Shown here: piece after piece, positions 12,801-23,714 of the stretch
How positions within the stretch are numbered: position 1 is the first letter of the stretch
How the letters are laid out: each line of letters opens with the position of its first letter
DNA from: Triglochin maritima
Taxonomy: Eukaryota > Streptophyta > Magnoliopsida > Alismatales > Juncaginaceae
Direction: 5' to 3'
DNA: 64,000 nt
NCBI GenBank assembly: GCA_963682175.1
Contig: OY821774.1
Coordinates: 48,188,201 to 48,252,200, forward strand
The notes under the pieces: generated by a model
What the model saw: the letters and a program-made list of their open reading frames with translations, nothing else
Databases searched by the model: none
Told to the model about the DNA's origin: nothing
Translations under genes and position numbers: made by a program

Positions 12801-14756
12801 TAATAGGCGGTGGAAATTTTAGTGGTGGTGCAATAAGAATGTCTTATCACTAAGGATGAAGAAAATAAATTTGAGGTGAATTTTTTTCCAAAAGATTTGG
12901 ATTTATAGAAATGGACCTATACTAAAAGGTTGCTGCTTTTACAAGTACCAAAACATTTAACTTTTTTTCCGCCAATTGGTTAGAAAATAAAATAGTTATT
13001 ATCATCAACATATGGCGGTAGTCTAGGACGTCCACCACAGTGTGTAGGGTGTAACTTGTAAGAATAATTGGAGATATATCTAGATATAATTAGCATTATT
13101 AGGGATAATTAGTATCTTTTATTGTTATTAGCAATTATTTCATCTTCAAGTGTTTGTAAGTTCTATATAATGAGTTCTTTGCTATTGAATGAGATATAAA
13201 AGAATTATTCTCAATCTTCCTTCTTCTCCAAGTCTCTCATCACATTCTCCCCTTTCTTCCCCAATCTCCAAATCTTCTCTCCAAAACCTAATCTCTCATC
13301 CCCAACATCACAACTACTTCCCGTCCACCATTATCACCATTTGATAATTCTTCTATATCTCATTTAATAGCAAATAACTCATTATGTAGAGCTTTACAAA
13401 TACTTGGAAATGAAATAATTGTTAATAACAATAAAAAATACTAATTATCCCCAATAATACTAATTATATCTACATATATCTCTAGTTAGCCTTACACCCT
13501 ATACAGTGGCTCATTGACTCGTATCTATTGTAAAGATACTAGCGTACAAAACCTTAATTTTACTTCCATAAATTTCTTCATGGAACACGAGATATTTACT
13601 CTTCTTTTGCACTTGCATGTTGTGTCAATCAAGACAGTTAATTTTTCCACGATTTTGCTCTATGTCAAACTTATTTTTTTGTCCTTTTCTTACTTATATC
13701 GCATTCACGTCTGCTCGTAATGGTTCCTTTCCTAGTTTCCTGTGTGCCACAATAATGAATGTGTTTCTATAATTAGTAAATTCCAAAATATAGCAAACCA
13801 ATTAAAATACAAGCTGTATAAAGAAAGAAAAACAGAAGAATTTCATTTCTCAAAGGAAAATTTTAAGACAAAACTTCCTGCTTTCTGTTTCAAATAGCAA
13901 CCTTTTTTCTTCTTTCAAACATGAAAATAACTTCTTTTCCGAAAAAGCATATGATAAACATGAAACATCAATCAAACTGTTTAAATACCTTCCTTTCCAA
14001 ACCAACAAGTCCTCGGATCCAAATTCACTCTCTCAGATTATACCAGCAAATTACTAACACACTGCAAGCTTTATCAATCAAACAAATTGTTTCAATTTAC
14101 CAACAACTCAAAAACAAAAGCAACAAAACAATCACCTGCAACTGCAACGTGTGAAGCAGAAAATTCCTAACGATCTCGCCCTCTCCCTTGAGAAGAAACG
14201 CCAGAGCGGACGGCACGAAATCCCTAATAAAAACCTGATCATAATTCAACTGACTCCCCGTCGCCGGATCGTTCGCCGCCACCGTCCCGACCGGCGAACC
14301 GCAGTAATTCACAACCGCCTTATTCAACAATCTCCACGCCTCCTTCTCCACCTCCGACACCTCCCTCTCCTTAACCCTCTCCTCCTCCACCTCCGCAGCC
14401 GCGGCACCGTTCCCCTCCACCAACCCCTCCATCACGAGCGGTTTCACCATCCCTTGCATGTATACCCTCTCGAAAGCCTTCTCCGCCGGCGCCGCGGCGG
14501 AGTCCGACTTCCTCCGCGCGCCGGAGACCGCGTTCGGGGACCCGATCTCTCGTTTTCGGGCGGAAAACCTAGAAAACGCCCGATCTTGCTGGGGAAAGCC
14601 ATAGAGGCTACGGGATCGAAGAGAATGGGGATCGGAGAAGCGATTTGGGGACGGGATCGGGCGGAAGGAGAAGATTTGGGTGGAATTGCGGCAGACTATG
14701 AGGAATCTCGAACAGGGTCTCATAGTGGTGATCGCCATCGTGTTGCTCGCGCTCAT
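9867..14756 (-). CDS. Alkaline/neutral invertase (GH100), organelle-targeted type
   Basis: This enzyme hydrolyses sucrose to glucose and fructose near neutral pH. Six exons join in frame: 14136-14756, 12385-12550, 11676-11887, 10760-11253, 10271-10319 and 9867-10193. Together they make 1,869 nt, a 622-residue protein plus stop, the usual size for plant organellar forms (cytosolic ones are shorter). About 100 N-terminal residues are rich in Ser, Arg and Pro, as in a transit peptide. GH100 hallmarks follow in order: [114 protein letters not shown] and [19 protein letters not shown]. All splice sites are GT-AG. Intron 1 (12551-14135) carries a 461-bp foldback element. The C-terminus after CSRHAAKSQ is ordinary. 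I infer a mitochondrial or plastid location from the leader only. Confidence 0.95.
13043..13503. mobile_element. Foldback (long inverted-repeat) element in intron 1 of the invertase gene
   Basis: The arms at about 13043-13209 and 13344-13503 are near-perfect reverse complements. Both begin with (TG/TA)TAGGGTGTAA and contain matching blocks such as AGATATAATTAG, TTTATTGTTATTA and TAATGAGTT. A pyrimidine-rich loop of about 135 bp separates them. The element is flanked by the direct repeat CAGTG (13038-13042 and 13504-13508), which looks like a 5-bp target-site duplication. Each arm has a TATA-like block followed by a CT-rich leader, so the arms may be two LTR-like ends of a small retroelement arranged head to head. 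Transcription of the invertase pre-mRNA would produce a hairpin of about 165 bp. Confidence 0.8.
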
Positions 14757-15587
14757 ATCACAAAGAAGACGGACAGCGAAAAATGGGTTCCGGAATTCTC
14801 CAGGGAGTGGAATGCAATGGAAATTTGGGTTGGATGGAGCTAATTGTAATAACTAGAAAATATGGGGTGGTATGGAAATGAGATTTTTGGAACGCGAGGG
14901 AGAGGGAATGGGAAGGAAGTACGTTGGTAATGGGGATTACTTATAAGCAACGATAAAGAGGGGAATCGGGGATTGTTTGAAAATAGTTAGCACCTTAAAC
15001 ACCAAAACACCCTCGGTTTAATTGGTATTTCCACGGTAACTCGAGCAGAGGTGAGGGAATGCGTGAGTTTGTTTGAGGGTAATTTGGGGAGTTTCGTAGA
15101 GAAAGCGTTGTCGGAATACTAACATTAGTCTTCGACCAAACATGTGCACGCACCGTCCAAGCACGAGAGACTCGAAGAGACTTGGTACGCGCGAGAAAAC
15201 GAACGGGAAGAGTGACGAAACAAAATGCTGACCGTACGATCTGGAATCAACGGTGCGGATGGAGAAGATCGGGAAGGGATGGTGAATTGGGGATTATCGT
15301 GAGAAAATGGGACGAAAGGATAAGGGTTTTTTTAGGGACGTGACGTGGAGAAGTGGTCTTAAAAGCGAAAAAATATCCCGACCAAGCAGCATTGTGTAAC
15401 CACTTGTCTGACGACACGTGGCGCAGGTGAGTCATGTGGTTGAAACCAAGCTTTTGAAGAGGTGGTCGGGTCAATTTGGATGTCTGAACTGAAAGAGATG
15501 GGTTGATGGAGTCCAAATTGATTTATGACTTTATCCGTAAGGTGGACGACTGGTTGGAGCTGCGATCTCTGGTCTTATACTCTTACG
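14757..15587. other. 5' flank of the invertase gene
   Basis: This is the minus-strand upstream region of the invertase gene. No unambiguous core promoter element could be picked. A minus-strand open frame at 15247-15516 has no family resemblance that I recognise. Confidence 0.4.
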
Positions 15588-15598
15588 TAGTTTCTGTT

Positions 15599-15796
15599 TT
15601 TTTCGTATGACCCAGAATTTCCCGACACCCGTCTCCACTTGGGACAGGCGGGTTGCGGTTTCAATCTGGGGGTGGTCAAACATCATTTTCACCGGAACGC
15701 ATTAGCATTAAATAAAGTATGGATTCGATCTTGTGACCCAAGGTTTGTGAACCCACGTACCTAACCAACTCGGTTGCATCCCGGGAGACCTATTGC
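15599..15796 (-). mobile_element. tRNA-derived SINE
   Basis: On the minus strand the element has a tRNA-like head: GGGATGCAACCGAGTTGGTT resembles the acceptor and A-box part of a tRNA, and CACAAGATCGAATCC resembles a B box about 30 bp later. A non-tRNA body of about 130 bp follows, ending in an A-rich tail. It is flanked by the 11-bp direct repeat TAGTTTCTGTT (plus strand 15588-15598 and 15797-15807). The spacing and split promoter fit an RNA polymerase III-transcribed SINE moved by LINE machinery. It is not a functional tRNA gene because the head has no complete cloverleaf. Confidence 0.75.
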
Positions 15797-16687
15797 TAGT
15801 TTCTGTTGCTAGCTGGATTTATCTTCTCCATGAAATATCTCCACCCACAAACCTACACGTGATTCAGAACAAGAGGGTGACAGATTCTGGCAAACGGATA
15901 ATGTAATTTTTTAAGGAAAATTTCATAGATATCCTTTAAATGTCTTCCTATTTCCTTAATATATTTTTCAATTAGATAGTTTTTCTTATATACCTTTTAT
16001 TATCGTCACCTTTTTCCATCTATTCTTCTATTAATTTTTCAAAATAAACTTTGCACTTGTTTTTACTTGACTCCCAATCGAAGGTGAGTAGTACAAAAAT
16101 ACAATAAATCAATAAGAATTTAATGGTGGTAAGAGTTTGTGATTTTCTCGTGATTGTGTATACATGTATAACTGGCGCAATATGACTTTGAGTTTCACCT
16201 CAGATCAAAATTGGAGAAATATTTACCAAACATGCCCACAATATACAAAAGAAAAACCTATAAATCATAAAAACGCTCCAGTAACCACATTTTTTTGTTG
16301 AGAATCCAACGTATTCAAAAGTCAAAACCAAACTTAAAAGTAGTTAAACCCAACCCAACAAAGAAATGAATATATCTAAGGTAATTAATTACTTTTTTTC
16401 TCTAAGGTAATTAATTACTTGACATTATTCAAGAGGGAACTCTGAATATATATTTTATTAAATGCTACAACAAACAAGATTTAAAATGTCTTACGTATCA
16501 TCGAAACTTCATTCTTCTCCTACCTATAAATAGGACTTCATTTTTCAACTCCAAACTATCCAACAAGAAAATAAGTTTCCCACCACTACAAATCGTGAGT
16601 CATGTTATCTAATGTATGATCTAGTCTTGTAGTAGAGTGATTGTGATTGTGATTGTGTTTGTGTGAGAGCATTATAAAAAGTGTAAG
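15797..16687. other. AT-rich spacer before the first solo LTR
   Basis: No gene is seen. It has a short local duplication around TAAGGTAATTAATTACTT (16378-16422) and a GTGATT-type microsatellite at about 16640-16663. Confidence 0.4.
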
Positions 16688-18717
16688 TGTAAGGACTGGA
16701 CGTGGGGGAGTGGAGAGAGGAGTGGAGTGGAGTGAGGTGAGGAGTATGGTGGGTATGGTGAGGAGTATGGGGGGTAGGTGTAGGTTTTTATATTTAAACC
16801 CAACCCAACCCTCTCTTCTCCCTTTCCTTCCCATTTCTTTTCCACCGAAACTCACCACCTCTTCTCCTTGTTTTTCCGGCGACCAGTGGAGGAAGAAGGC
16901 GGCGCGGAGGCTCCGGCGTGAGGAGGTCGTGCGTGCGGAGACGACGGGCGTGAGCGTTGCTCCGGCGGATTCGTCTTTCTCTTGAGGTATGCCAAGCATT
17001 AGTGTGTTTTGTGGTTCTCCATGTTGGGGGAAGTTTGGGTCGGTCGCGGGAGGTCGGAGACCTCGCCGGCGACAAGAAAACAGCGTAAAATCCTTGGCTG
17101 GTGCAAGATTGCTGTCGACCGGTGCTAGTGTAAATTGATGTTTTTGCCCAGAACCGGTCGGACGATGCCTTGGGGCGGTCGACCGGTTATGCCAAATTTC
17201 GTGGGTTCGTGTTTGATGTTGCCTGTTTCCGGTCGAACGAGCCTTGTGGTTCGACCGGAACTTAAGTTGTTTACTGCTTGTTGGTTCGACCGATTAGTAT
17301 ATGCGTTCGACCGATTATATGACTTAGAATTACTAGGCTGACCCTGTAATGTTCGGTCGACCGGGACCCTTGAGTCGGTCGACCGATAGTTGAATTGATT
17401 TTGACTTAGTCAGACCTAGGATTTTGACCTGTCCGGTCGACCGGTTCTTCCCGCTGGTTCGACCGATTGGAGACAGAGTGTTGGGCACTTTGTTCGACCG
17501 TTTGGAGGAAATCCGTTCGACCGTTACTGTTGGTTTCGGTCGACCGGTTTGCCTGATTCGGTCGACCGATGGGGCACAGTACTGGTTTTCTTGTCCTAGT
17601 GAGATGTCAACTCTGTCCACGGAAACCCGTGTCCTCGCTTAGCGCGTGAGCCGGGAGGTGACGGTGGGTGCGTTCTGCGTGCCTGCCCAGGGACCGCCGT
17701 GTGGAAGAGTGTGGGCATCTGGGACGTGTCGTCTCCACAGATGGAGGGCGACGTAGCCTTGTTGTTCTGACTCACAGTAGAGTAGCAGGCCTGAGGGATT
17801 GCGGATCCCGGTGCACGAGGTGCACGGCTCGTTGGAGCATGTTGACCCTGCGGGCTGTTTGAGCTCGGATCGCTCGTGTAGACGAGGCGATGATCGTTCC
17901 ACCCGATGTTGTTCCGGGTGATGTTTGTTCTGCCGATGCTGTTCCGGCGGAAGTGCCGTCCGACGACGTTTCCGGGCGATGGTGTCCCACCGATGCTGTT
18001 CCGGTGAGGGTATGGACTGCCGACGATGTTTTCCGGCAGGGTAGTCTGGACGGGCTCCTCCAGATGAGTGGACCAACCTGGGCGACGGCCCCGTTGGTGA
18101 GGTGTTGACCTCGAGATTTCAGCTGATTTCTACTTCGCGCAGGCGTGCGGACGCTCCTCACCGATCCCTTGACTAGAGTAGTCGCGTGTGGGGTTCGTTG
18201 CGTACCTTCTGCTAGACCGTATGTGCCTACGGTAGGTCTCAGAGTGGGACCCCTTACAGTTTGCGGACAGAGGTCCTATGTTTACCCCGTAGTGGGTCTG
18301 TTTACCCGTTGAGGGATTGTTTATGTATCGCATTGATGCCATGCCATGATGACTAGTATGATAGGTTTCATTGATAGTCTTGCATGCATTTAGGGCTTGG
18401 TATACGGGGTTTCCTTTCAGGAAACTCAGGCATTGTTGTTGCACTTTTTATTTCAGGACCACAGTAGGTCCGGGTGGGTGGTGACCGAGGACGGAGCGCT
18501 TTGGAGTCGGATCCTCTTCGGCATTTGCGAGATTGTACGACTACTTGTATTTTCATTTCTTTCATCTGGATTGTAGTTGTACACCTTTTGTAAACTCCAT
18601 GTATTTTGGGTGCACCCGGATTTATATATTTATATATTAGTGACGTTCCCGCCTTGAGTTGTCAGTTTTATTCGTTATTTCGAAATTTTAAACCTTCCAC
18701 TGTTTCGGGACGTTACA
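16688..18717 (+). mobile_element. Solo LTR (copy 1) of a CGGTCGACCG-rich LTR retrotransposon
   Basis: It starts TGTAAGGAC, ends GGGACGTTACA and is flanked by GTAAG on both sides (16683-16687 and 18718-18722), a likely 5-bp target-site duplication. A TATA-like block (TTTTTATATTTAAACC) lies near 16785, followed by a CT-rich leader and a splice-donor-like AGGTATGCCAAGC at about 16984. About 15 CGGTCGACCG or TTCGACCG motifs occupy 17113-17570. Roughly 30-bp tandem units with GATG(C/T)TGTTCCGG follow at about 17900-18045. Near the 3' end is the block TACGGGGTTTCCTTTCAGGA, shared with copy 2. No internal coding region adjoins it, so it is a solo LTR. Open frames inside are fortuitous. The superfamily is unknown. 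Confidence 0.75.
17108..17575. repeat. Dense CGGTCGACCG / TTCGACCG motif block in LTR copy 1
   Basis: About 15 occurrences of a 10-bp palindrome (CGGTCGACCG) or its half-altered forms (TTCGACCGAT, GGTCGAACG) lie at irregular spacings of about 20-80 bp. Copies 2 and 3 of this LTR carry the block in the same relative place, just after the splice-donor-like AGGTATG. Intervening sequences differ between copies, while the motif persists. Confidence 0.85.
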
Positions 18718-18722
18718 GTAAG

Positions 18723-20389
18723 TGTCTTACAAATAGAAAATAGAGTGTTCTATTATTGTAATATTCTTGTTAGATCAATACAATTGTCTCTTGTGTCTAT
18801 TTTTGAAGTCTTTTTTACTCTTTGCAGCAATGTTACAAATAATGTTCATATGTAAAATAATTTTTGAAAATAAATAGTATTACGTATTCATGTCATAACT
18901 TATTTACATATTTGGACCCCACCGAGAATTTCTAAATGTGTCATTGCGTAACCACCAAGACTCGATGCGTATGAAGCAACCACGATATATGCACGGAAGA
19001 ATCGAAGCAAGCACGGCAACTATGATTTGCTAGGTGTTTCAAGATAAAAATAAAAAATTAGACCGAAGTTGCTTCTTCAAATAACCAACAACTTCAACCA
19101 ACAAATGTAAATAATATATTATATAGAATGGTGAGAACCCCAATCGTGATTGTTCCACGCTTATCTAACCGTTACCGTCCATCCTTTTCATTAAAAAAAA
19201 CCAGTCCATCTTAAAACAACTTATAATCCACAAAACCACCTTTGGTTGTGGTGCAACACTGATGTAGTGTACGTTGAAAAATTTACTGGTCCAACTGTTC
19301 GAATTAAATTAGAATCTAATCTCGTTGCTACCAAATTAGGCCTTTCAATATTGAAATTTGTAAAAAAATCTATTAATCTCTATCCTAATTTGGTAGATTA
19401 CATATCTATCAATCTCTATCAACTTGTATAAATTACAAGTTGATGTGTTGTAATTTAATTTGTAATGATACAACTTTTTTATTAATTCTAATAAATTAGT
19501 AAAAGTAATTTTATATCGATTGTTTTAGACGTTACTTTTTTAGTGTCATGTTTTTATTTTCGTTTCCAAATTAAAACACCTAGGAAATAATGATGCCATT
19601 CAAATAAAAGAAATTATTTCATAAAAAAACAATTATTTAGAAGAAGTATAACCAATATTACTTTTTTACTAATATTCAAGCATACTTCATAATACATGTT
19701 GTTTCAGAATATTACTTTTTGGTTAAAATTACTTTTTTATAAATCATGAAATCGATGATAATATATCATATTAATCATAAATACGTTTTAAATGTAGTTG
19801 TTATATAATTTAAATTTTTCATTTGAAAGTAATAAGTTTACCATGCAAAAGTACAACTAAAATAACACCTTCTGGGTATGTTAAAGAGTGTAGGAGTGTT
19901 CGAAAGAATGGTTGAGCAAAGTAAAATGATTAAATAAATATTTCAATTTTTCTAACATATGAAATAAGAAAAGCTACCCAGAACGTGCAGAACAAAATAT
20001 TAGTCCAATTTAATTTACGTAAAAAACAAAACAAGTAACAATTTACCCTAAGATTGTATAGGGTTAAAACGAAAAATCAATTACTTGGAATCAATCTTAG
20101 CTATATTTGGTACGCTGGACCAATCCATCTATTGATTGCAAATTAAATCTATTGTGGTCCCATTTAGGATAGGTCGTTTTCCATCTCAAATTTGATTTTC
20201 ACTATTAAACATTGGATCGTGTAACGGCTAGAATCACAGTTCTCATCGAATGTTATCGTACATCCGGATCCATGAGATAGTTTTCCTATTACTTAAAAAA
20301 ATGAGGTTGTAGTAGGCAAACATCCATCTTGACTCTGATACCACTTTTTCAACCAATTCTGATTAAAAAAACAAAGATTTATGAGTGGA
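18723..20389. other. AT-rich spacer
   Basis: No gene is recognised. An open frame at 19246-19431 (+) has no family match that I know. A short phrase (ACTGGTCCAAC / ACTAGTCCAAC) near 19286 recurs near 24740, which suggests old dispersed repeats. Confidence 0.4.
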
Positions 20390-20765
20390 AAATAGGGCTA
20401 TAAATGGGACGGGTTTGCGGGACCCACCCTGCCTAATGTGAGTCGCGGATAAAAAAATGTTAGCCACCACCCGCATAGTTAGATATATTCATAATTCATG
20501 TATAAGGTCTTCTATTGTAGCTAATGACACAATTTCACGTTCCAATATTTTTTTGAAGTTTTTTGTTGATTTTGTCACTCTTTTGTGTATTTAAGTTAAT
20601 TTGGGTCGACTTTGTGGTTTTGGTTAGTATTCTTTACGAACCAAAGACGGAGCGGGTAGCAGTTTTCCTTTATTTTTGCCCTGTCATGCTCCGCTAACCC
20701 GCTTCACTTATGCGGGGCGGGTAGCGATGGGGCAAAAACTTGTCCCTCCCCACTTACACCATTAG
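20390..20765. mobile_element. Probable non-autonomous hAT-type remnant with GCGGG-rich ends
   Basis: The left end (AAATGGGACGGGTTTGCGGG) and the right end (GCGGGGCGGGTAGCGATGGG, then CCCTCCCC) follow the pattern of short plant hAT-like elements with GCGGGT-rich termini around an AT-rich middle. Similar GCGGGTTGCGG sequence recurs near 57020. The exact ends and the target duplication are unclear. Confidence 0.4.
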
Positions 20766-20989
20766 TGAGATATACCTTATATAAGGAACATGTGGTAACA
20801 TTTTTATATCAAATGGATCGTTGTAGACCTTAATCCGAACACTTTAAAATTTAGTAAATTTCAATCGTTCAAATATGTCCATTTTCATATCGACAGTGAA
20901 ATTAACTTCGATTGACCTAAAATTTTAACATGTTATAGCTTAAGAGATAATAATACGTGTGATTAAGTTTGATTTAAAAATAGGAATTA

Positions 20990-21250
20990 CTATTTGTCGT
21001 CCGCGAATTACTTAAATCGTTCGTGCCAATTACCATTTTGTCATTCACATTTCATTTAATACCAATTTGTATCGTTTCTTAAAATAAGACTTCTGTCTTA
21101 ATTTTCCTCGATATACTAATACCAACACCAAGGAAATGTCGGACGAAGCGTCTGAATCTGTAAAGGTAAGTTACCAAAAAAAATTCAACCGATGCGTTTA
21201 GGTGGGGACTAACGTCCCCGCAGAGGTTGTCACCCTCACATTCCTACTCC
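20990..21250 (+). mobile_element. Terminal part of a repeat carrying a short exon that starts MSDEASES
   Basis: A motif reading GAATTACTTAAATCG followed by ATTACCATTTTG recurs near 23840 and 57295 in this window. At 21136 an ATG opens a ten-codon exon (MSDEASESVK) followed by GTAAGT. The same arrangement (ATG, EASGSGK, then GTAACG) lies on the minus strand at 59087-59115, where the leader ending in TACCAACACCA is also conserved. The shared leader, start and donor identify a dispersed repeat with a spliced coding unit, probably the plant-mobile-domain family described at 57-59 kb. Confidence 0.5.
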
Positions 21251-21332
21251 AATTTTATTTTTCATGGTTGATTTTTGTTGCAATATGAACAGAGGAGAGC
21301 ATATTGGGAGCAGAAATAAGTAAAAATGAGCA

Positions 21333-21593
21333 TTAGAATGGATCAGCTGCTACAGTGATATATGGCAATCCAAAAATCAAAAGGAGCTCGATTTCTTCGG
21401 AAACCATAATGATTCCCAAGACAACAAATTGTCTTTGGTGAGCATCTCTTGTTATTTTTGACCAAATTGTCATCAATCTTTCCATGATTTTTCTCATCAT
21501 GTCCTCAAGTTGATTTCCAAATCTGACAAATTTTACATCACTTTTACCTTCAAAATCAGTCCCGAAATTACGATTCATGCCATCATTCATCAA
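21333..21593 (-). CDS. Uncharacterised 86-residue open frame, possible terminal exon
   Basis: I do not recognise this protein. It has a polar N-terminal half containing MMRKIMERLMTIW and a hydrophobic C-terminal stretch (FVVLGIIMVSEEIELLLIFG) that could form one membrane segment. An acceptor-like pyrimidine/AG lies just upstream (CTGCTAAG), so it may be the last exon of a longer gene or transposon frame. No partner exon could be linked. It may be a chance frame. Confidence 0.25.
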   Translation of the reverse strand: MMNDGMNRNFGTDFEGKSDVKFVRFGNQLEDMMRKIMERLMTIWSKITRDAHQRQFVVLGIIMVSEEIELLLIFGLPYITVAADPF

Positions 21594-21599
21594 CTTAGC

Positions 21600-23520
21600 A
21601 GGTGAGCTTCTCTTTCCTTTATTTCTTTTGATTTTGAGAATTTATTTTTCCAAGACTTTTAAGGAGAATAATAACATGATTTATTTACGGTGTTTTATTT
21701 TCTTATAATTTTACGCATATATAGTAACATGACAGTCACAATTTGCTTTGAATAGGTGGGGTTTTGAATATCTTAACGAATGATATTAACTTCAATGTGA
21801 AGTCTTTGAATGTGTACAACAAATTTCATGGTAATACAATTTTCGTTAATGAGAATGTGTTATTCCCGGTTATGACTTATCTTTTATTGGTGTGATTTTT
21901 TGGTAAGTTATATTTTCTGTTAATACAAATATCTTGTGTGTTATGTTATTGGGAAATGGCTTGTGTGTGTTGTGATTTTCTGATAACTTATTACAATATC
22001 TGTGACTTAACACATAAAATTCAAGCCTTGAATATGTTTTTGTCAGCTTAATTCATTTCTATTGAAGTGGTTTCCCCAGTTCACTTCAAATTGGTTGCTA
22101 TCTCAGCCACAAAAAATGTGCAAATGATATTTTTTGTTACAAACACTTAATTTTTCAATTCAGATACACAACAAATTTTCACATCTCGTCAAATCAAATA
22201 TATGAAATCAAGTGACGTTTAACCATTTAAGTAGCAAACTACAACACAAATCGGTTACTTACAAGATAATTAAGTAAAATTTAACATTTTCAAACAACAA
22301 TACTTCTTCAAGGTGGGGAGAGAATGGTAGAATCATAATTTCACTCTGATTTGACATCTCCCAAGGAAACCAACAGATTATATCCAAACATGTAAGGTTT
22401 CTAGAAGTGAAGAAGCTAAAGAGAAGCTAACAGAGAAATTCATCCAAAAGCTTAGACCCCATTTGGATGACGAAAATCCAGCTCCCCCGTGTCGAAGAAG
22501 CTGCTACAATGCGAGTGACACATGCAAACGGGGCGACCGATCCCGAGAATCTGGCTCCGAGCGCTTAACCCAAGGTGAGTTTTGTTCATGCCTGGAGAAG
22601 CTCGGGTGAAAGAGCTTCTCTGCTCCTTCGTAATATATTCTGGGTTTTTTGGACTAATTTACCCTCACGTCATTTGGAGATCAATATTGAGTTAACAGAT
22701 GAGAAATTAAAAAAATCTAAACAAATAAAAAACATATTTTCATTTAAAAAATTGTAAAAAACATTTAAAATGAATTTTTATTTAATCAAAGTTTGAGAGC
22801 AATTTAAGAATTTACTTTGACGTACAAGATATCACACAAGTCTTCTGCATATCCAAACAACTCTCAATTCTGAAGAAGAAGTTGCTTCTTGTTCTACATT
22901 CCTAAAAGCTGACTTCCCATCAGAAGTTGACATTTGGAAGCTACACCCAAACACACTAGTCTCTTAGAAGCTCTAACGTGGAGTTGCTATATTGAAACTG
23001 CAGTACTCGTGGGTTCTGCACGTCATATACATCCTCTTGAGTTCTTTGTAGACAAATGTGGGGGATTGAACACAGCCGTGGTGATATTCTTGCATGGTTT
23101 GGTGAGCCATGTCAATGATAATTGGGTTTCTAATGTTGTCCATTTGGATTTTGACAATTGGGTTACTAATTGGGTCAATGATAATTGGTTTGCCATGTCT
23201 TGAATCGGACTCCATTGTCTGAATATTTGTTTGTCGCGTTTATGACGGTTATGTTTTTATGCAAACGTCATGTTTTTTGCCGATGCTCACAATGCTGTCG
23301 AAAAAATCATGTTTGATTATGGTTTCCAAGAAATTAGTAAGATATTCTCTTGAGTTCCCAAACATTATAAATCAACTTCAAAATTAATTTAAACCCACTA
23401 ATCATGGCTAATGTAGTTATATACCTTATTTCATCGCGTGATCATAAGTTGTTTTCCAGATGAACGTCCACAATGTCCGATCCATTAGATTCGTAATCGT
23501 TGCTATATATATATACATGG
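21600..23520. other. AT-rich spacer
   Basis: No gene is recognised. A small block with repeats of GATAATTGGGTTT/CAATTGGGTTACT occurs at about 23115-23190. The rest is low-complexity plant intergenic sequence. Confidence 0.4.
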
Positions 23521-23525
23521 TCGAG

Positions 23526-23712
23526 TACTAGTGAGTCCAGGATTTTTTATTTAGTTTAAGTCTCCTACAATCTCACCATTGGATTTTATTTACGATTAAT
23601 CTCAGAATTAATTAGCATAATTATTTTCCTTTTAATCTATCATGCAATTTCAGATGAATGATGAATATTGTGGGGACTTAAAATAAGAAATTAAACCCCG
23701 GACTCACTAGAT
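23526..23712. mobile_element. MITE with ~45-bp imperfect terminal inverted repeats
   Basis: The left end CTAGTGAGTCCAGG and the right end CCGGACTCACTAG are inverse, and complementarity continues inward (TTTAAGTCTCC against GGGGACTTAAA, then ACAAT against ATTGT). Total length is about 187 bp with no coding capacity. TA dinucleotides sit at the borders, but the duplication is too short to judge. Confidence 0.6.
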
Positions 23713-23714
23713 AA

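Noticed and set aside
14151..14843. 230-residue plus-strand open frame
   Set aside because: Antisense shadow of invertase exon 1, Arg/His/Leu-rich, with no family features.
15700..15796. tRNA gene on the minus strand
   Set aside because: Only the A-box and B-box parts match; no complete cloverleaf, and a body with tail and flanking duplication identifies a SINE.
17108..17575. CRISPR-like array of a short repeated motif
   Set aside because: The motif is only 8-10 bp, spacing is irregular, both palindromic and altered forms mix, and the region lies inside a plant LTR.
17639..18161. Overlapping minus-strand open frames of 129-145 residues
   Set aside because: They lie within the non-coding LTR copy 1 and merely reflect its GC-rich tandem repeats.
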